Below are positions 1-9,861 of a stretch of 64,000 bases of DNA, one piece after another (position 1 is the stretch's first letter; the number at the start of each line of letters is the position of its first letter). The position numbers and the translations under genes were made by a program. The DNA comes from Ascarosepion bandense (taxonomy: Eukaryota > Mollusca > Cephalopoda > Sepiida > Sepiidae), in assembly GCA_037127315.1 (NCBI GenBank), contig JBBBDQ010001156.1:2827001-2891000 (forward strand). The letters run 5' to 3'. Under the pieces are notes generated by a model. That model had not been told where the DNA came from, searched no databases, and saw nothing but the letters and a program-made list of their open reading frames with translations.

Positions 1-324
1 ATTTTTTGTTATTTGTTCTTTTCTAGATTCAGCCTACGTGGTTCGATGAAAGGAAGCTCACTTAAAGACCTACTGGCTTCTTTCGCTCAAACTCATTTTT
101 GATTATTGATCTGAATCAAGAGTTTGTATACGGTTCTTAATTTGTGAATTGGCCGCACCCTATGCATGATATCTTTGTGAAAGTTTGAACCTGATGGAGC
201 TATTTAAGAATAACGGGTTCCTAGATTAATGTTTGGTTTTGAAAAAAAAAGGTAAAGTTGCGAGAAATTACATCTGGCCTAGCCTATTTTCTATTCAATG
301 CCCTCACACTGAGGCCTTAAGGCG
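1..324. other. Unassigned AT-rich sequence
   Basis: No open frame, repeat end or microsatellite that I recognise. It precedes the first RTE fragment. Confidence 0.5.
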
Positions 325-845
325 TAATGAGTTGGCCAATAATGCAGTTCAAAAGCTGAGTAGAGTATTAACAGAAAGGAAGGTTTCGTTGAAAACAAAC
401 TAAAGAGTACTGAACTCTTATGTAATATTTGTCCTTCTTAATGGCAGCGAATGCTTGACAATCTCCTCAAAGATGAAGGAAGGACTCGGAGAAACAAAAC
501 AGTGGTTCTACAAAAGGATGCTGAGGATACCATGGACCGAACATGTGAGAAACGACAAGGTTTTGAAGAGAATGGGAGCGTAAAGAAAACTTATACTTAA
601 TATCAGAAAGAGACATCACAAATTTCTGGGACCTGGGATGAGGAAGAAGGGCATGGAAATCTGATACTCACAGGACAGATAAAGGAAAAAGGGAGACAGA
701 AGAAAGCAATGCGAAACTTACCAAGACAAAATATATTAAGTCCGACAAATGGTAGGAAGATGTGGATGACCATGATTGCTTACGTTCTGAAGGAACACGG
801 CAAATAAGGGATCTATAATGAGTTCAGTATATACACAAAAATAAA
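325..845 (+). pseudogene. RTE-type LINE, 3' end of reverse-transcriptase ORF (degenerate)
   Basis: Conceptual translation with stops gives the C-terminal region typical of RTE/BovB-like polyproteins: QKLSRVL, then a WFYKRMLRIPWTEHV-like block, RKRHHKFLGPGMRK, a basic GRQKKAMR stretch and WMTMIAYVLKEHGK ending in a stop near 806. In this family the segment follows the RT thumb; its function is unclear. The copy is 5'-truncated and frameshifted. An A-rich stretch follows at about 838-852. The next RTE fragment lies directly downstream in the same orientation but begins further upstream in the ORF, so these are two insertions. Confidence 0.8.
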
Positions 846-889
846 AAAAAAAGCTCAAAACAAGGATGTATCTTTTAATCGAATATATT

Positions 890-1535
890 CTTCAATTTCA
901 GGGAAGAACAATGAGAGATTTAGAAGTCCTACCAGGATTCATTTTGGCGATCACAATTTTAACGATATCAGATATGTAGATGACACAGTATTGATAACTA
1001 GCACAGAAAAGAAACTACTAGAACTTCTACAGAACGTAGAAAAAAAGCCAGTTGAAAAGACTAAAGATCAGCTGTAAGTAACCAGAATATTTGGTTTTCA
1101 GCATAAGGAAAGCCCAAATTAGAGATGAAAAATACAGACAAGTGCAAGAATTTACATATGTAAGTTTTTTAACAGAGGTCGAAAAAGGCAATACCGAAAT
1201 TCGAAGGTGTGTTGGGATAGCGTAAGAATTCCTCTAAAACGCTAAGCAAAGTATTAAGAAACGGGAAAATGCCTTTAGAAACAAAGAAAAGAGTACTGAA
1301 TTGTTATGTTGGTTCTCCTATACGTCCGTAAATGCTCGAAAATCGAATCCCAGTTGAAGAAGAGACTTGGGGCAACATACGTTTTCAAGCGGATGGTGGT
1401 GATACCGTCGCTTGAACATTTGAGAAAAGTTTTAGAAAAAATAAAATAAAATTAGAAAAAAAAAAGCAGTTGAAATTCCTGGGGCACATTATGAAAAATG
1501 ACATATTGAAAGTTAAATGGACAGATAAGATAGCG
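890..1535 (+). pseudogene. RTE-type LINE fragment with RT motif YVDDT
   Basis: The start encodes NDIRYVDDTVLI, the RT catalytic motif C (YxDD) with both aspartates kept. Then come KKLLELLQNVE, VQEFTYV and NTEIRRCVGIA, and a weak match to the FLGHIM block near 1470-1500. It is multiply frameshifted and cannot make a full enzyme. The 70-codon open frame at 1470-1682 begins in the decayed C-terminal block and runs into unrelated sequence, so I do not call it a gene. Confidence 0.75.
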
Positions 1536-2870
1536 CATAACCTAACTAACAATTTTGTGCTAAAGGTTGGTAGAGTAGGAATTTTTAACCCAATTCAGCC
1601 CACGCAAGGCAATAAAGCTACTAAGATACAAGGTGTTTGTTTTGTGATCTCCCCTTTTTCTATGATAATAGACTCGACTTGAGTATACATATACTCCTGC
1701 CATAATGAGATCCGAAAGAGTTACATTATGAGTACCGTCATATGTCCGTAAGTTACCGAGAGATACCTAAATTACACAGAGAATATCACGTCATTAGTCA
1801 TAGTAGCTCTGAGCTCCACTCAGCCAGAATAATATTACACGGATATGCTATTTCCAGCACGGCTTCACTTCAAAGACATTTATATATATATTCCTTACTA
1901 ATCGAATTCGTGGATTACTAACCTGCGTTCCAGTTTGTATCTTTACGTTTAATATAACCTATTTTTCTATCTCAAATATGTGTTTGTTGTTCATTATTTT
2001 GTGCAATTCCTCACCTGGAATTCACAACAGTGTTACTTGCTATGGAAGAATTAGAAACAGAAATATTACTAAAGAGCGAGAACAAAAGAACAATCAGGAG
2101 GACTGCATATAAGAATTGAGATTGCATTCAATCTTTTTAAGATTAAAATTGGCCGGAATGCATCGAAATGTAAAGGAGATCCACAAGCGATAATGACGTA
2201 AAAGAAGGTGTTAGTCTATAAATTTGGGTTACATCTCTCTAGCGCTACTCCAATTTAATGAGATCTCGACGAGATCTGAGCTTAAATTCAAAATCAAAGA
2301 TCTGAGCTTAAATTACTGAGCTTAAATTCAAAAAGCTAGGTACCGAACAATTGACATGAATGTATTTATTGAAAAAGCAGAGGGTGACCACCTTGTCGGA
2401 ATGTAACTCAATCTGAGATGCTAGAACAAGAGCAATAATGTTCTTAATTCTTTTTTATGTTTTGTCAAGAAGCTCTAGATAAGAATCATATGTGACAGCA
2501 ATATTCTAAACATGGACGAATGGTAGACTTATAGATAAGAGAGATTCTGGAAAGAAAATTGTTTGTCACGTCATAGTGAACCAATTTTCTTAGCAACTAG
2601 CCTAGCGTGAATTTCAATATAGTTTTTCCACTTGATGCTAGTTTAGCACGTTGGCCTATGACGGCGCAAAAAGTCACTTTCCTGGAGGTTAGTATCAGCC
2701 AATGGTGCTGAAAGTCAGAGAGGGGTCTCTAACTTGATTAATGAGGAGAGCAGTTGTTTTGAAGACGTTAAAATTAGCAACTGATCTAGTAATGGTTTCA
2801 ATATAGTCTTTCTATTTCATGTCAGCTAAGCAAAAAAGCAACTTACTAATTACAACAAAACATATGAAAT
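1536..2870. other. Unassigned non-coding stretch
   Basis: About 1.3 kb with no open frame of note. The short GAGATCT/AGATCTGAGCTTAAATT repetition around 2265-2330 is a small local duplication. No transposon ends recognised. Confidence 0.4.
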
Positions 2871-2871
2871 T

Positions 2872-2940
2872 TTTGGAGAGTCATGATCACTCACGTCCTA
2901 AAGGCACATGACACATAGAAGAGGAAGATGAGTGTAAAGT
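2872..2940 (+). pseudogene. RTE-type LINE 3'-terminal scrap
   Basis: About 65 bp matching the extreme 3' end of the RTE copies elsewhere: encoded ESxxMITHVLKAHDT and a stop, then the GAAGAGGAAGATGAG short-repeat tail. Recognised only by comparison with the copies ending near 21550 and 41864. Confidence 0.6.
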
Positions 2941-2974
2941 CAAAATATCTACAATAATCTAATCTCCCGTCTCA

Positions 2975-3885
2975 ATAAGCAATCTGTTAAGGCCGACAAA
3001 ATAAATTTGGTTGCTTCTCTTCAAAAGGACCTCCAATCTGTTATTGAATAGGGTAGGAAATGGTACGTAAATTTTAATACTTCCCAAACAAAGCTGCTTT
3101 ACTTTAATCACCATTCGTGTCTACCCTCTTTGAGACCAAAGAGGCGCAGTGTATTTCTCTCTAGGAGAATAGATGACGCTCCTAGAGAGAAATACACTGC
3201 GCCTCTTTGGTCTCAATCTCTAAATGACCTCAAATAAAATGACTACATCGTATTCAGAACTGTATCTATGCTACGAAGGTTGGGTCACTGTGTCAGGCCA
3301 GGAAAATTGTCTTGTCAGAATCCGTTTTGCACATTTATAAGCCTACCATTCGACGTGCATTGAATACTGTTACAATATCTGGTCGGGTACTCTTGCTACT
3401 CATCTTGAGGTTCTCGACAATATCCAAAAAAGAATTTGCAATATAATTGATTCTGACTTAATTTACTTTCTTACTGACATGATGTGGCTTCCCTCTGTCT
3501 TTTCTACAGGTATTTTCATGACAACTGCTCTGACGAACTTCTTTACTAGTTCCCCGACCACGTGTATTTACTCGCGCTAAAAAAAAATGGCGGCATCAAG
3601 GTCCCACATTTCTTCCATCAAAATAGTTAAATATAACCGTCACTTCTACTTTAACAGATTATTTTCTCTCATTCCTTTTCTAGAACTCCGTTCAGTTTGT
3701 TTGCTTCCATTATAGCTACAATCTCCAAAAGTTCAAATACAGTGATGTACGTGAAATCCATTCATCTCTTATCTTTCTTTGATATCTCCTGTATTTTGTT
3801 TTTTCACTTACTGTAACCCCATTGCACACCAGAGCAGGTCCTGCCTTGTGTGGGGTGAAATGATTAGAAAAAAAATAAATGTGGA
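2975..3885 (+). pseudogene. Jockey/CR1-like LINE, degenerate ORF2 3' part
   Basis: Encodes, with stops and frameshifts, LVASLQKDLQSVIE followed by GRKWYVNFNTSQTKLL, then EYCYNIWSG, NIQKRICNII, a FYRYFHDNCSDELL-like segment and the tail ending near the GGGGTGAAATGATTA 3' terminus at 3850-3870 with an A-rich run. The APE-type LINE assignment is firm, the exact clade (Jockey or CR1) is not. It contains the perfect 38-bp inverted repeat at 3130-3216, which is not part of the element elsewhere. Confidence 0.75.
3130..3216. repeat. Perfect 38-bp inverted repeat (hairpin)
   Basis: Arms 3130-3167 and 3179-3216 are exact reverse complements, with an 11-bp spacer. It lies inside a much decayed LINE, so the duplication that made it is far younger than the LINE. 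Confidence 0.95.
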
Positions 3886-4121
3886 AAAAAACGTATGCAA
3901 AGACCACAATAGCCATCTTGTTAATTGTTTGAAAAGTAAAAAGATCAGTTAAAGAGGAGACAGTTCATAATGTAGGTATTTTGCATACATTTTTGGTATT
4001 AGCCTTTTAATTTTATTTTTCAACATAAAAACTTTACTATATTTTTTAATGCATGACAGTTAGAAAGCTGACTAAGTTAGTAACAATTAAACCATACATG
4101 TATATTTAAAGTAAGGTCTTT

Positions 4122-4572
4122 CTATATGAGGTGGCTTCCCTGTGTCTCTTCTATAAATACTTTCACGGCTTCTGCTCCGATGAACTTAGATCACTGGTGC
4201 CCCCTAGGTACGAATTTGCACGAGATACTAGGTTAGCAACTAGATCCCACACTTTTACAGTCAAACCGATAAAATGTAAGCGCAATTTCTACTCCAACAG
4301 CTTCTTTTCTCGCACCTCCCGCCTGTGGAATTCCCTTCCATATACTTGCTTCTCCGACAGCTACAATCTCCAGGAGTTTAAATGTAAGGTCAATAGACAC
4401 CTCCTAACACACTAACTCGCTCCCTTCTTATGTACCTCCTTACCCGTCTATCACCCTCCTTCTGACATTTCTTACCTAATCACTCTCTCAGCACCTTCCC
4501 CTAAGTAAACCTCTGCGCAGCATTGGCAGTGGAATTCTTTGCTTGGGGTGAAATGATTAAAAAAAAATTCTG
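4122..4572 (+). pseudogene. Jockey/CR1-like LINE 3' end, 94-codon open C-terminus
   Basis: The frame 4131-4415 reads LFYKYFHGFCSDELRSLVP, TRLATRSHTFTV, SFFSRTSRLWNSLP, CFSDSYNLQEFKCKV and stops. This is the conserved C-terminal block of the LINE ORF2, found here in ten copies. The 3' UTR runs through CCTCTGCGCAGCATTGGCAGTGG to CTTGGGGTGAAATGATTAAA and a short A run. It is 5'-truncated: the RT catalytic region is absent. Confidence 0.85.
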
Positions 4573-4924
4573 AGATTAGATCATGTAGTTATTTACACTA
4601 TTTACAGTGTTCGGACAGTTGTCTCCATAGTTATTGCCATATAAACGAGTTTTTTTTTTTTTTTGCCGTTTCTTTTTCTCTTCAGGTGATTTTTGTTAGT
4701 ATTTAAAACTGAACCCTTTATTAATCCACAGGGGATCTAATTCCACGTGACATCTATTTTATTGATATCTCAGTGGCAATTTCATAACTCAACGTCTCAA
4801 TTTTTGTTCCCTCTGCTATGGCCAGGTATTGAACTCACAACACTTTGGGCCAAGTCAATTTTGAATCAGTTCAGCAACTCTTTTATCTATATGGCCATGT
4901 ATCCAAGGTGGATTGATTTTAATT

Positions 4925-5628
4925 TTTCTTTTTTTAATCATATCACCCCAAGCAAGGCGGTGATGCCACTGATGTGCATGGGGCTACTTAAGAGTAGAAT
5001 GATTGGAAAAAGAAAGCCGGGAACCACATCCTAAACAGGAAACAAGGGATGAGCATCTTCACCTGTTCAAAAGACATGGGTGGAGTGTGAACCGGGCGAT
5101 AGTTAAGTCTATCTACTCCAATTGAGAACAAAAAAAAAAGAGAAAAGAAAAAATGTGAAAGAAGATTGGGAAAAAAAAAAGAAAAAAAAAAGAAAGCCGG
5201 GGACCACATCCTAAACAGGAAACATGGGATGAGCCTTTTCACCTGTTCAAAAGACGTGGGTGGAGTGTGAACCAGGCGATAGTTAAGTCTATCTACTCCA
5301 ATTGAGAACACAAAAAAAAGAGAAAAGAAAAAAAAGTGAAAGACGATTGGGAAAAAAAATAAAAAAAAGAAAGCCGGGAACCACATCCTAAAGAGGAAAC
5401 AAGGGATGAGCATCTTCACCTGTTCAAAAGACGTGGGTGGAGTTTGAACCGGGCAATTGTTAAGTCTATCTACTCTAATTGAGAATAAAAAAAAAGAGAA
5501 AAGAAAAAAAGTGAAAGAAGATAGGGAAAAAAATAAAAAAAAAGAAAGCCGGGAACCACATCCTAAACAGGAAACAAGGGATGAGCCTCTTCACCTCTTC
5601 AAAAGACGTGGGTGGAGTGTGAATGTTC
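4925..5628 (-). repeat. C repeat: four tandem units of about 177 bp
   Basis: Read on the minus strand each unit runs from a TTCACACTCCACCCACGTC start through CATCCCTTGTTTCCTGTTTAG and GGTTCCCGGCTTTC to a T-rich linker. Unit starts on the plus strand are near 5013, 5190, 5368 and 5541. The terminal unit (4925-5010) carries the tail AGCCCCATGCACATCAGTGGC...CTTGGGGTGATATGATTA shared with the Jockey/CR1-like LINE. Translations of this array (143 codons on the minus strand) are repeat artefacts. The start contains GGTTCACACTCC, close to a pol III B box, so a SINE origin is possible. Confidence 0.85.
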
Positions 5629-5629
5629 A

Positions 5630-5980
5630 TTATACTGATACAATATAATGTAACTACCGGTGCGTATTATAGGTCGATCGCTACACGATACATACAGAAA
5701 TATATAACGGTTAAGTGGTGTGACCTTATGTAGTTTTGGCACCGGTTATCGTATACGGCAACCTAACTTTACTTACGTGCAGGCCCAAGTTTTAAGCCAC
5801 TGGTAGGCTATCATGTGTTTGGAGTCGATCTATACGATGTCTATATGCCTAAGTTTGATTTTTCAGCTCAAAAATTTGAGTTCGACTTCTTCACCGCAAT
5901 TTGTAGTAACTTCTCCGGTTATTTAGTGCGCGGAAATTATTTTTTATTTTCACAAGATTGCGTTCGTACCATGGCTGTCG
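5630..5980. other. Unassigned unique-looking sequence
   Basis: No open frame or repeat recognised; ordinary base composition for the window. Confidence 0.4.
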
Positions 5981-6002
5981 ATGATCAGTGTTGACGCCAG
6001 TC

Positions 6003-6003
6003 A

Positions 6004-6056
<53 letters not shown>

Positions 6057-6160
6057 CATATATAGGTCTGTGTGTGTGTGTGTGTGTATCTTTGTGGAGA
6101 CTGACATCAACACACACTCACACAAATATGTATGCATGTATATTTATATGTGTGCGTGTG
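6003..6160. repeat. (CA)n and (TG)n compound microsatellite
   Basis: (CA)n at about 6004-6054, then TG-rich 6068-6088 and CA/TG-rich sequence to 6160. The two blocks are complementary and could pair. The HTHTHT frame across it is an artefact. Confidence 0.95.
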
Positions 6161-6179
6161 TGTTAATAGATATATTTGA

Positions 6180-6730
6180 ACATGCCTTTATTTGAAATCT
6201 TAGACCTGTCAGAAGTAAGGCAATCATGGCACTGCAAAAGTTCTTTCTTTTGTTATTTATTTTTGCCTCTGATATTTTGATAATATAGTTGAATAGTTTT
6301 CTGTTGAGTTCACCACGGCTAAGAATTCATCTGTTTCTTTCTTTCACAACATAACCTACTATTTAATCCTTGTATTTGGGGAGAAGATATGAATTCTCAC
6401 AGTTTCAAAGGGTCAGTTATGAAAAAGTTAATGCAACACACTAAACCGGAATTTGAACTTTGTTCACTGCTTCCACTTTCAACTTCAATATCCGTTACGC
6501 TCTCTACACATCCCTGTACTTCAAATAGAAAATAATAATAGTAATTATAAAAAAAAATTCATTGTTACCATTCTGAACACAACAAAATTGAGAACAGTTA
6601 GAGAAATCTTCAGAGCTCATAAAAAATAGTGTCGCCATATTATCGGACCTCATTTATTCGTTCTGACGACGGGTAACTCATTCAGTCAACGGTGGTTTTC
6701 TTGTTATCTGCCATTAAATTTGTTGCAAGG
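6180..6730. other. Unassigned AT-rich stretch
   Basis: No coding, RNA or transposon feature recognised. Confidence 0.4.
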
Positions 6731-6754
6731 CGTCAAGTGTAGAAACAAATCGAA

Positions 6755-7920
6755 TGGAAAAAAAAAAGATTTTTTTGGTGAAGTTGATTTAGAGAGTATG
6801 GCAGATTCCGTAAAGATAGAGAATGGACGAGAGAGATGGTTATTTTCTTTCCCAGGGAAAGGCAAATCCTCGGCTGAAAGAAAATGATTAACGATAAAAC
6901 AGGAAGAAAGAATGAAAGACTGAATGAAATAAGTATTATAACATTTATTGAGAACGACATGACAAAAAAGAAAGAAAGGAAAAGAAAAAAGAAAGAAAAG
7001 ATAAAACTAATAAAGACGAGAAAAAAGTAAGAACAAACAAAATTAATAGAGAAAAAAATAAAGATGAGAGAAAAAAAGAAAGAAAAAATGAAATTAATGA
7101 CGAAGGCAATAAACAAAGAAAGTAGCGAGAAAAGAAAGAAAGACGAATGAATGAAAAGAAAAAGAACGAAGAGATAAAAGAAAGAAATAAGGGAAAAATT
7201 AAAAAAGAAAGAAAAAAGGAAAAAAGAAGAGACGAAAGAAAAAGACAAGAAAGAAAAAGAAAGAAAACATAAAATAAATAAATACGACAGAAAATAAAGA
7301 AAGAAAAAATTAATAAAGAAAGAAAAAAGGAAAAAAGAAGAAACAAAAGAAAAAACAAAAAAGAGAAAGAAAGAAACATAAAATTAATAAAAACGAGAGA
7401 AAGTAAAGAACGAAAAAATAAATAATAAAAGAAAAAATGAAAAAAGAAGAGACAAAAGAAAAAGACAAGAAAGAAAAAGAAAGAAAACATAAAATTATAA
7501 GACGAGCGAAAATAAATAAAGAAAGAAAAAATGATATGAGAGAAACGAAAGAAAACATAAAATGAATAAAATAAAAACAAAGAAAAAAGAAACAAAAAGA
7601 TAAGGAAATGAAAGATAAAAGAAAGAAAAATATGAAAATTTATAAAGGTCAGAAAAAGGAAGAAAAGAGAGGCGAGGGAAAAAGAAAATACAAAATTAAC
7701 GAAGAAAGAAGGAAAGATAAAAGAAGAACAAAGAGGCAAAAGAAAAAAGAAATGACAAAATTAATAAAACAAAAAGAGACAAAATAAAGAAAGAAAGAAA
7801 AAAGGAATAAAGAAAGAAAATCAAAGAAAGAGAAAAGAAAAACGAAAAGATTGAAAAAGAAAAGCAATCATGAAATTAAAAAAAGAAAGGCTTATGAAAA
7901 TGAGAATCATTAAATATGTA
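6755..7920 (+). repeat. Purine-rich (A/G) degenerate tandem tract
   Basis: From about 6940 to 7900 the plus strand is almost only A and G, with GAAA/GAAAA words. A recurring anchor, AGAAAACATAAAATTAATAA plus ACGAG, appears near 7263, 7372, 7484 and 7550, about 110 bp apart, so it is a decayed minisatellite. The complementary strand reads as long Phe/Ser frames (up to 264 codons); these are composition artefacts. Confidence 0.85.
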
Positions 7921-7943
7921 TTACGTGGAATTACAAACATTGG

Positions 7944-7973
7944 CAAATAAATAAATAAATAAATAAATAAAAT

Positions 7974-8005
<32 letters not shown>
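7944..8005. repeat. (AAAT)n followed by (AAAG)n microsatellite
   Basis: Perfect tetranucleotide runs directly downstream of the purine tract. A further (AAAG)n run lies at about 8899-8930. Confidence 0.95.
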
Positions 8006-8009
8006 ATGA

Positions 8010-8420
8010 TCACACACGGCCATGGAAGTAAACAAAGGCGAAGGGACAAGAAAGAAAAAAAATGACACTAATTAACCAGACAAAAATAAAACTGATGCAG
8101 AAATGCTAGAGAAGATAGATACATTTGAAAAATCTTATGATGAAAAACTGGAGGTAGAAAAGGAAAAATCGTAGCAAAAGATATTTAAGAAATAATAAGA
8201 CGATTTTGTAAAAATAAGTCGAGAAGCTAAGAAGCAAGGAAGAAACAGCGTTTAAGATGAAGTCGTCAAAATAGTAAAAATTGTAAGGAACAAACTATCA
8301 AAAAAATATTTCAAATGACGAAAGAATATTTGTGAAAGGAAACAATCGGTGATTGGATGAGAAAAAAGATCTAAGTAGGAATGTAATGAGGGGATATAAA
8401 ACGCCTAGCAAAAGAAAAAC
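8010..8420. other. Unassigned A-rich sequence
   Basis: Purine-biased like its left neighbour but without clear periodicity. No feature recognised. Confidence 0.4.
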
Positions 8421-8424
8421 ATCA

Positions 8425-8426
<2 letters not shown>

Positions 8427-8477
<51 letters not shown>

Positions 8478-8514
8478 CGCTCTCCCTTTTTCTTGCTCCC
8501 TCTCTCATTCTCTC

Positions 8515-8575
<61 letters not shown>
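8427..8575. repeat. (TC)n then (TG)n compound microsatellite
   Basis: (TC)n 8427-8470, an imperfect CT-rich link, then (TG)n 8523-8574. Confidence 0.95.
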
Positions 8576-8578
<3 letters not shown>

Positions 8579-9065
8579 CGTCACAAGCCCAGAAAATGCG
8601 ACTTGATTTCTAAACAACCTCCATAATTAATGGTGTACTTCTCACAAGAACGGGGTTAATTTCGTTCAGTAAGCTCAACATGGACACTTAGTCATTGCAT
8701 AGCCTTTTATAAACTGTTCTTTGGGGTGAGTCGAGATAAGAAAACATAATGGTTGTCCAGAGACGAAGATTCCATTTTCTTATTTTTATTAGGGAAGGTC
8801 AAATTCACGACTGGGAATCGTTAAAAGGAGACGGAAGAAAAAAACAGTAAAAGGACAAAGAATAAATGATTAAAGGAAATTGAAAGGAAAAACGGTATGT
8901 AAAGAAAGAAAGAAAGAAAGAAAGAAAGAAAATGAGAAATGTTTGGCAAGAAGGAAATCAAATAAGGTCAAAAAAGAAAGAAAAATGAAGAAAAAAATTA
9001 AACGGAAGAAAGCAAGAGGGGATAAGGTTATAAAAGAAAGAAAAAAGAAAGAAGGAATGATAAAT

Positions 9066-9280
9066 GATTGGATGCGCGTTGTGGTGCAGTGGATACCGAC
9101 TCGGAACGACAATTCGGGGAGCCGAGTTCAAATTCCAGTTGAGTCTATTGCATTCACTTAGGCACAAATGCCCCTGGGAAAGGTATAAATCCGTCCCTTA
9201 CCTCCAGTTATGGGTTAAATAACAGGACAGATTGGGTTCTAAAGCTTTGGCTGGCAAGCAATCTACCGTACAAAGCAAAG
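9066..9280 (+). repeat. tRNA-derived SINE, family I (3'-truncated)
   Basis: Head with pol III A-box-like GTGGTGCAGTGGAT and B-box-like GAGTTCAAATTCC, followed by the body (CCCCTGGGAAAGGTAT, CTCCAGTTATGGGTTAAAT, GGCTGGCAAGCAATCTACCG). The 3' part seen in full copies (CAGTCAGTCATGTCTC, GATCGCCCAA) is missing; a family II SINE starts at that point. Confidence 0.85.
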
Positions 9281-9417
9281 GTCTGCCTTCTTCCACCGAA
9301 TGCCCATAGTCCAGAGGTAGAACGGTCGGGTTTCAACGCTGGGTTAAAAAGCAATCGGAGTCTAACCGTACATGAGCTGTGATAAGCTGTGATACAGCGA
9401 AACAGATCTGTCTGCGG

Positions 9418-9420
<3 letters not shown>
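9281..9420 (+). repeat. tRNA-derived SINE, family II
   Basis: Head CCCATAGTCCAGAGGTAGAA corresponds to the A box (best preserved at 24340 as TAGCTCAGAGGTAGAA), with a decayed B box GGGTTTCAACGCTGGG. The tail GATACAGCGAAACAGATCTG and TCTGCGGAT leads into a (TA)n array, which appears to be the 3' tail of this family since it recurs at 23210 and 24478. Confidence 0.75.

Positions 9421-9459
<39 letters not shown>
9417..9459. repeat. (TA)n tail/array
   Basis: Pure TA run after the family II SINE. The sequence beyond it (9458-9513, CAGCATGCAGTGTGGGTATA...) reappears in reverse orientation beside a TA array at 51055-51106. Confidence 0.9.
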
Positions 9460-9461
<2 letters not shown>

Positions 9462-9572
9462 CATGCAGTGTGGGTATAGAAGAATCCAAAGAAGTATCCT
9501 GTACATGCAGAGGCAGGATAACTCTTTAAGAGAGTTCTAAATATATATGTATATAAATACATATAGAGCAAA

Positions 9573-9788
9573 TATAAGAAAAATTAAGGCAGAGACGTTA
9601 TTTCATGGAAAATCGGAGGTATAGGCTTATTTCAGGCAAAACAACATCAGCTTCCCTCTTTATTTTACAAAGGATTCGTGAAAAAGATTCGTGTAAAAGG
9701 ATTCGTGTAAAAGGAAGCTGATGATGGTTCGCCTTAAATAGGCCTACACATCAGATTTACCATGAAATAACGTGTCTGCCTTAATTTT

Positions 9789-9796
<8 letters not shown>
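9573..9796. mobile_element. Foldback element (TIR about 80 bp)
   Basis: Left arm 9573-9656 starts AAGAAAAATTAAGGCAGA and is the reverse complement, with mismatches, of 9712-9796. The centre holds three copies of a GATTCGTGTAAAAG motif. TA arrays lie close to both ends. A solo copy of the terminus (GAAAAATTAAGGCA) sits at 50970-50985. No transposase. The inner arms carry the CTGATGA-stem-GAAA-like signature (see findings). Confidence 0.8.

Positions 9797-9858
<62 letters not shown>
9793..9858. repeat. (AT)n then (GT)n microsatellite
   Basis: AT run 9793-9826 followed by GT run 9827-9858, lying between a foldback element and the 3' end of a Dong-like retrotransposon. Confidence 0.95.
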
Positions 9859-9859
<1 letters not shown>

Positions 9860-9861
9860 GT

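Noticed and set aside
6945..7739. 264-codon minus-strand frame rich in Phe, Ser and Leu, with two overlapping companions
   Set aside because: It is the complement of a purine-only tract. Stops are absent because of composition, not selection; all three minus frames are open in places.
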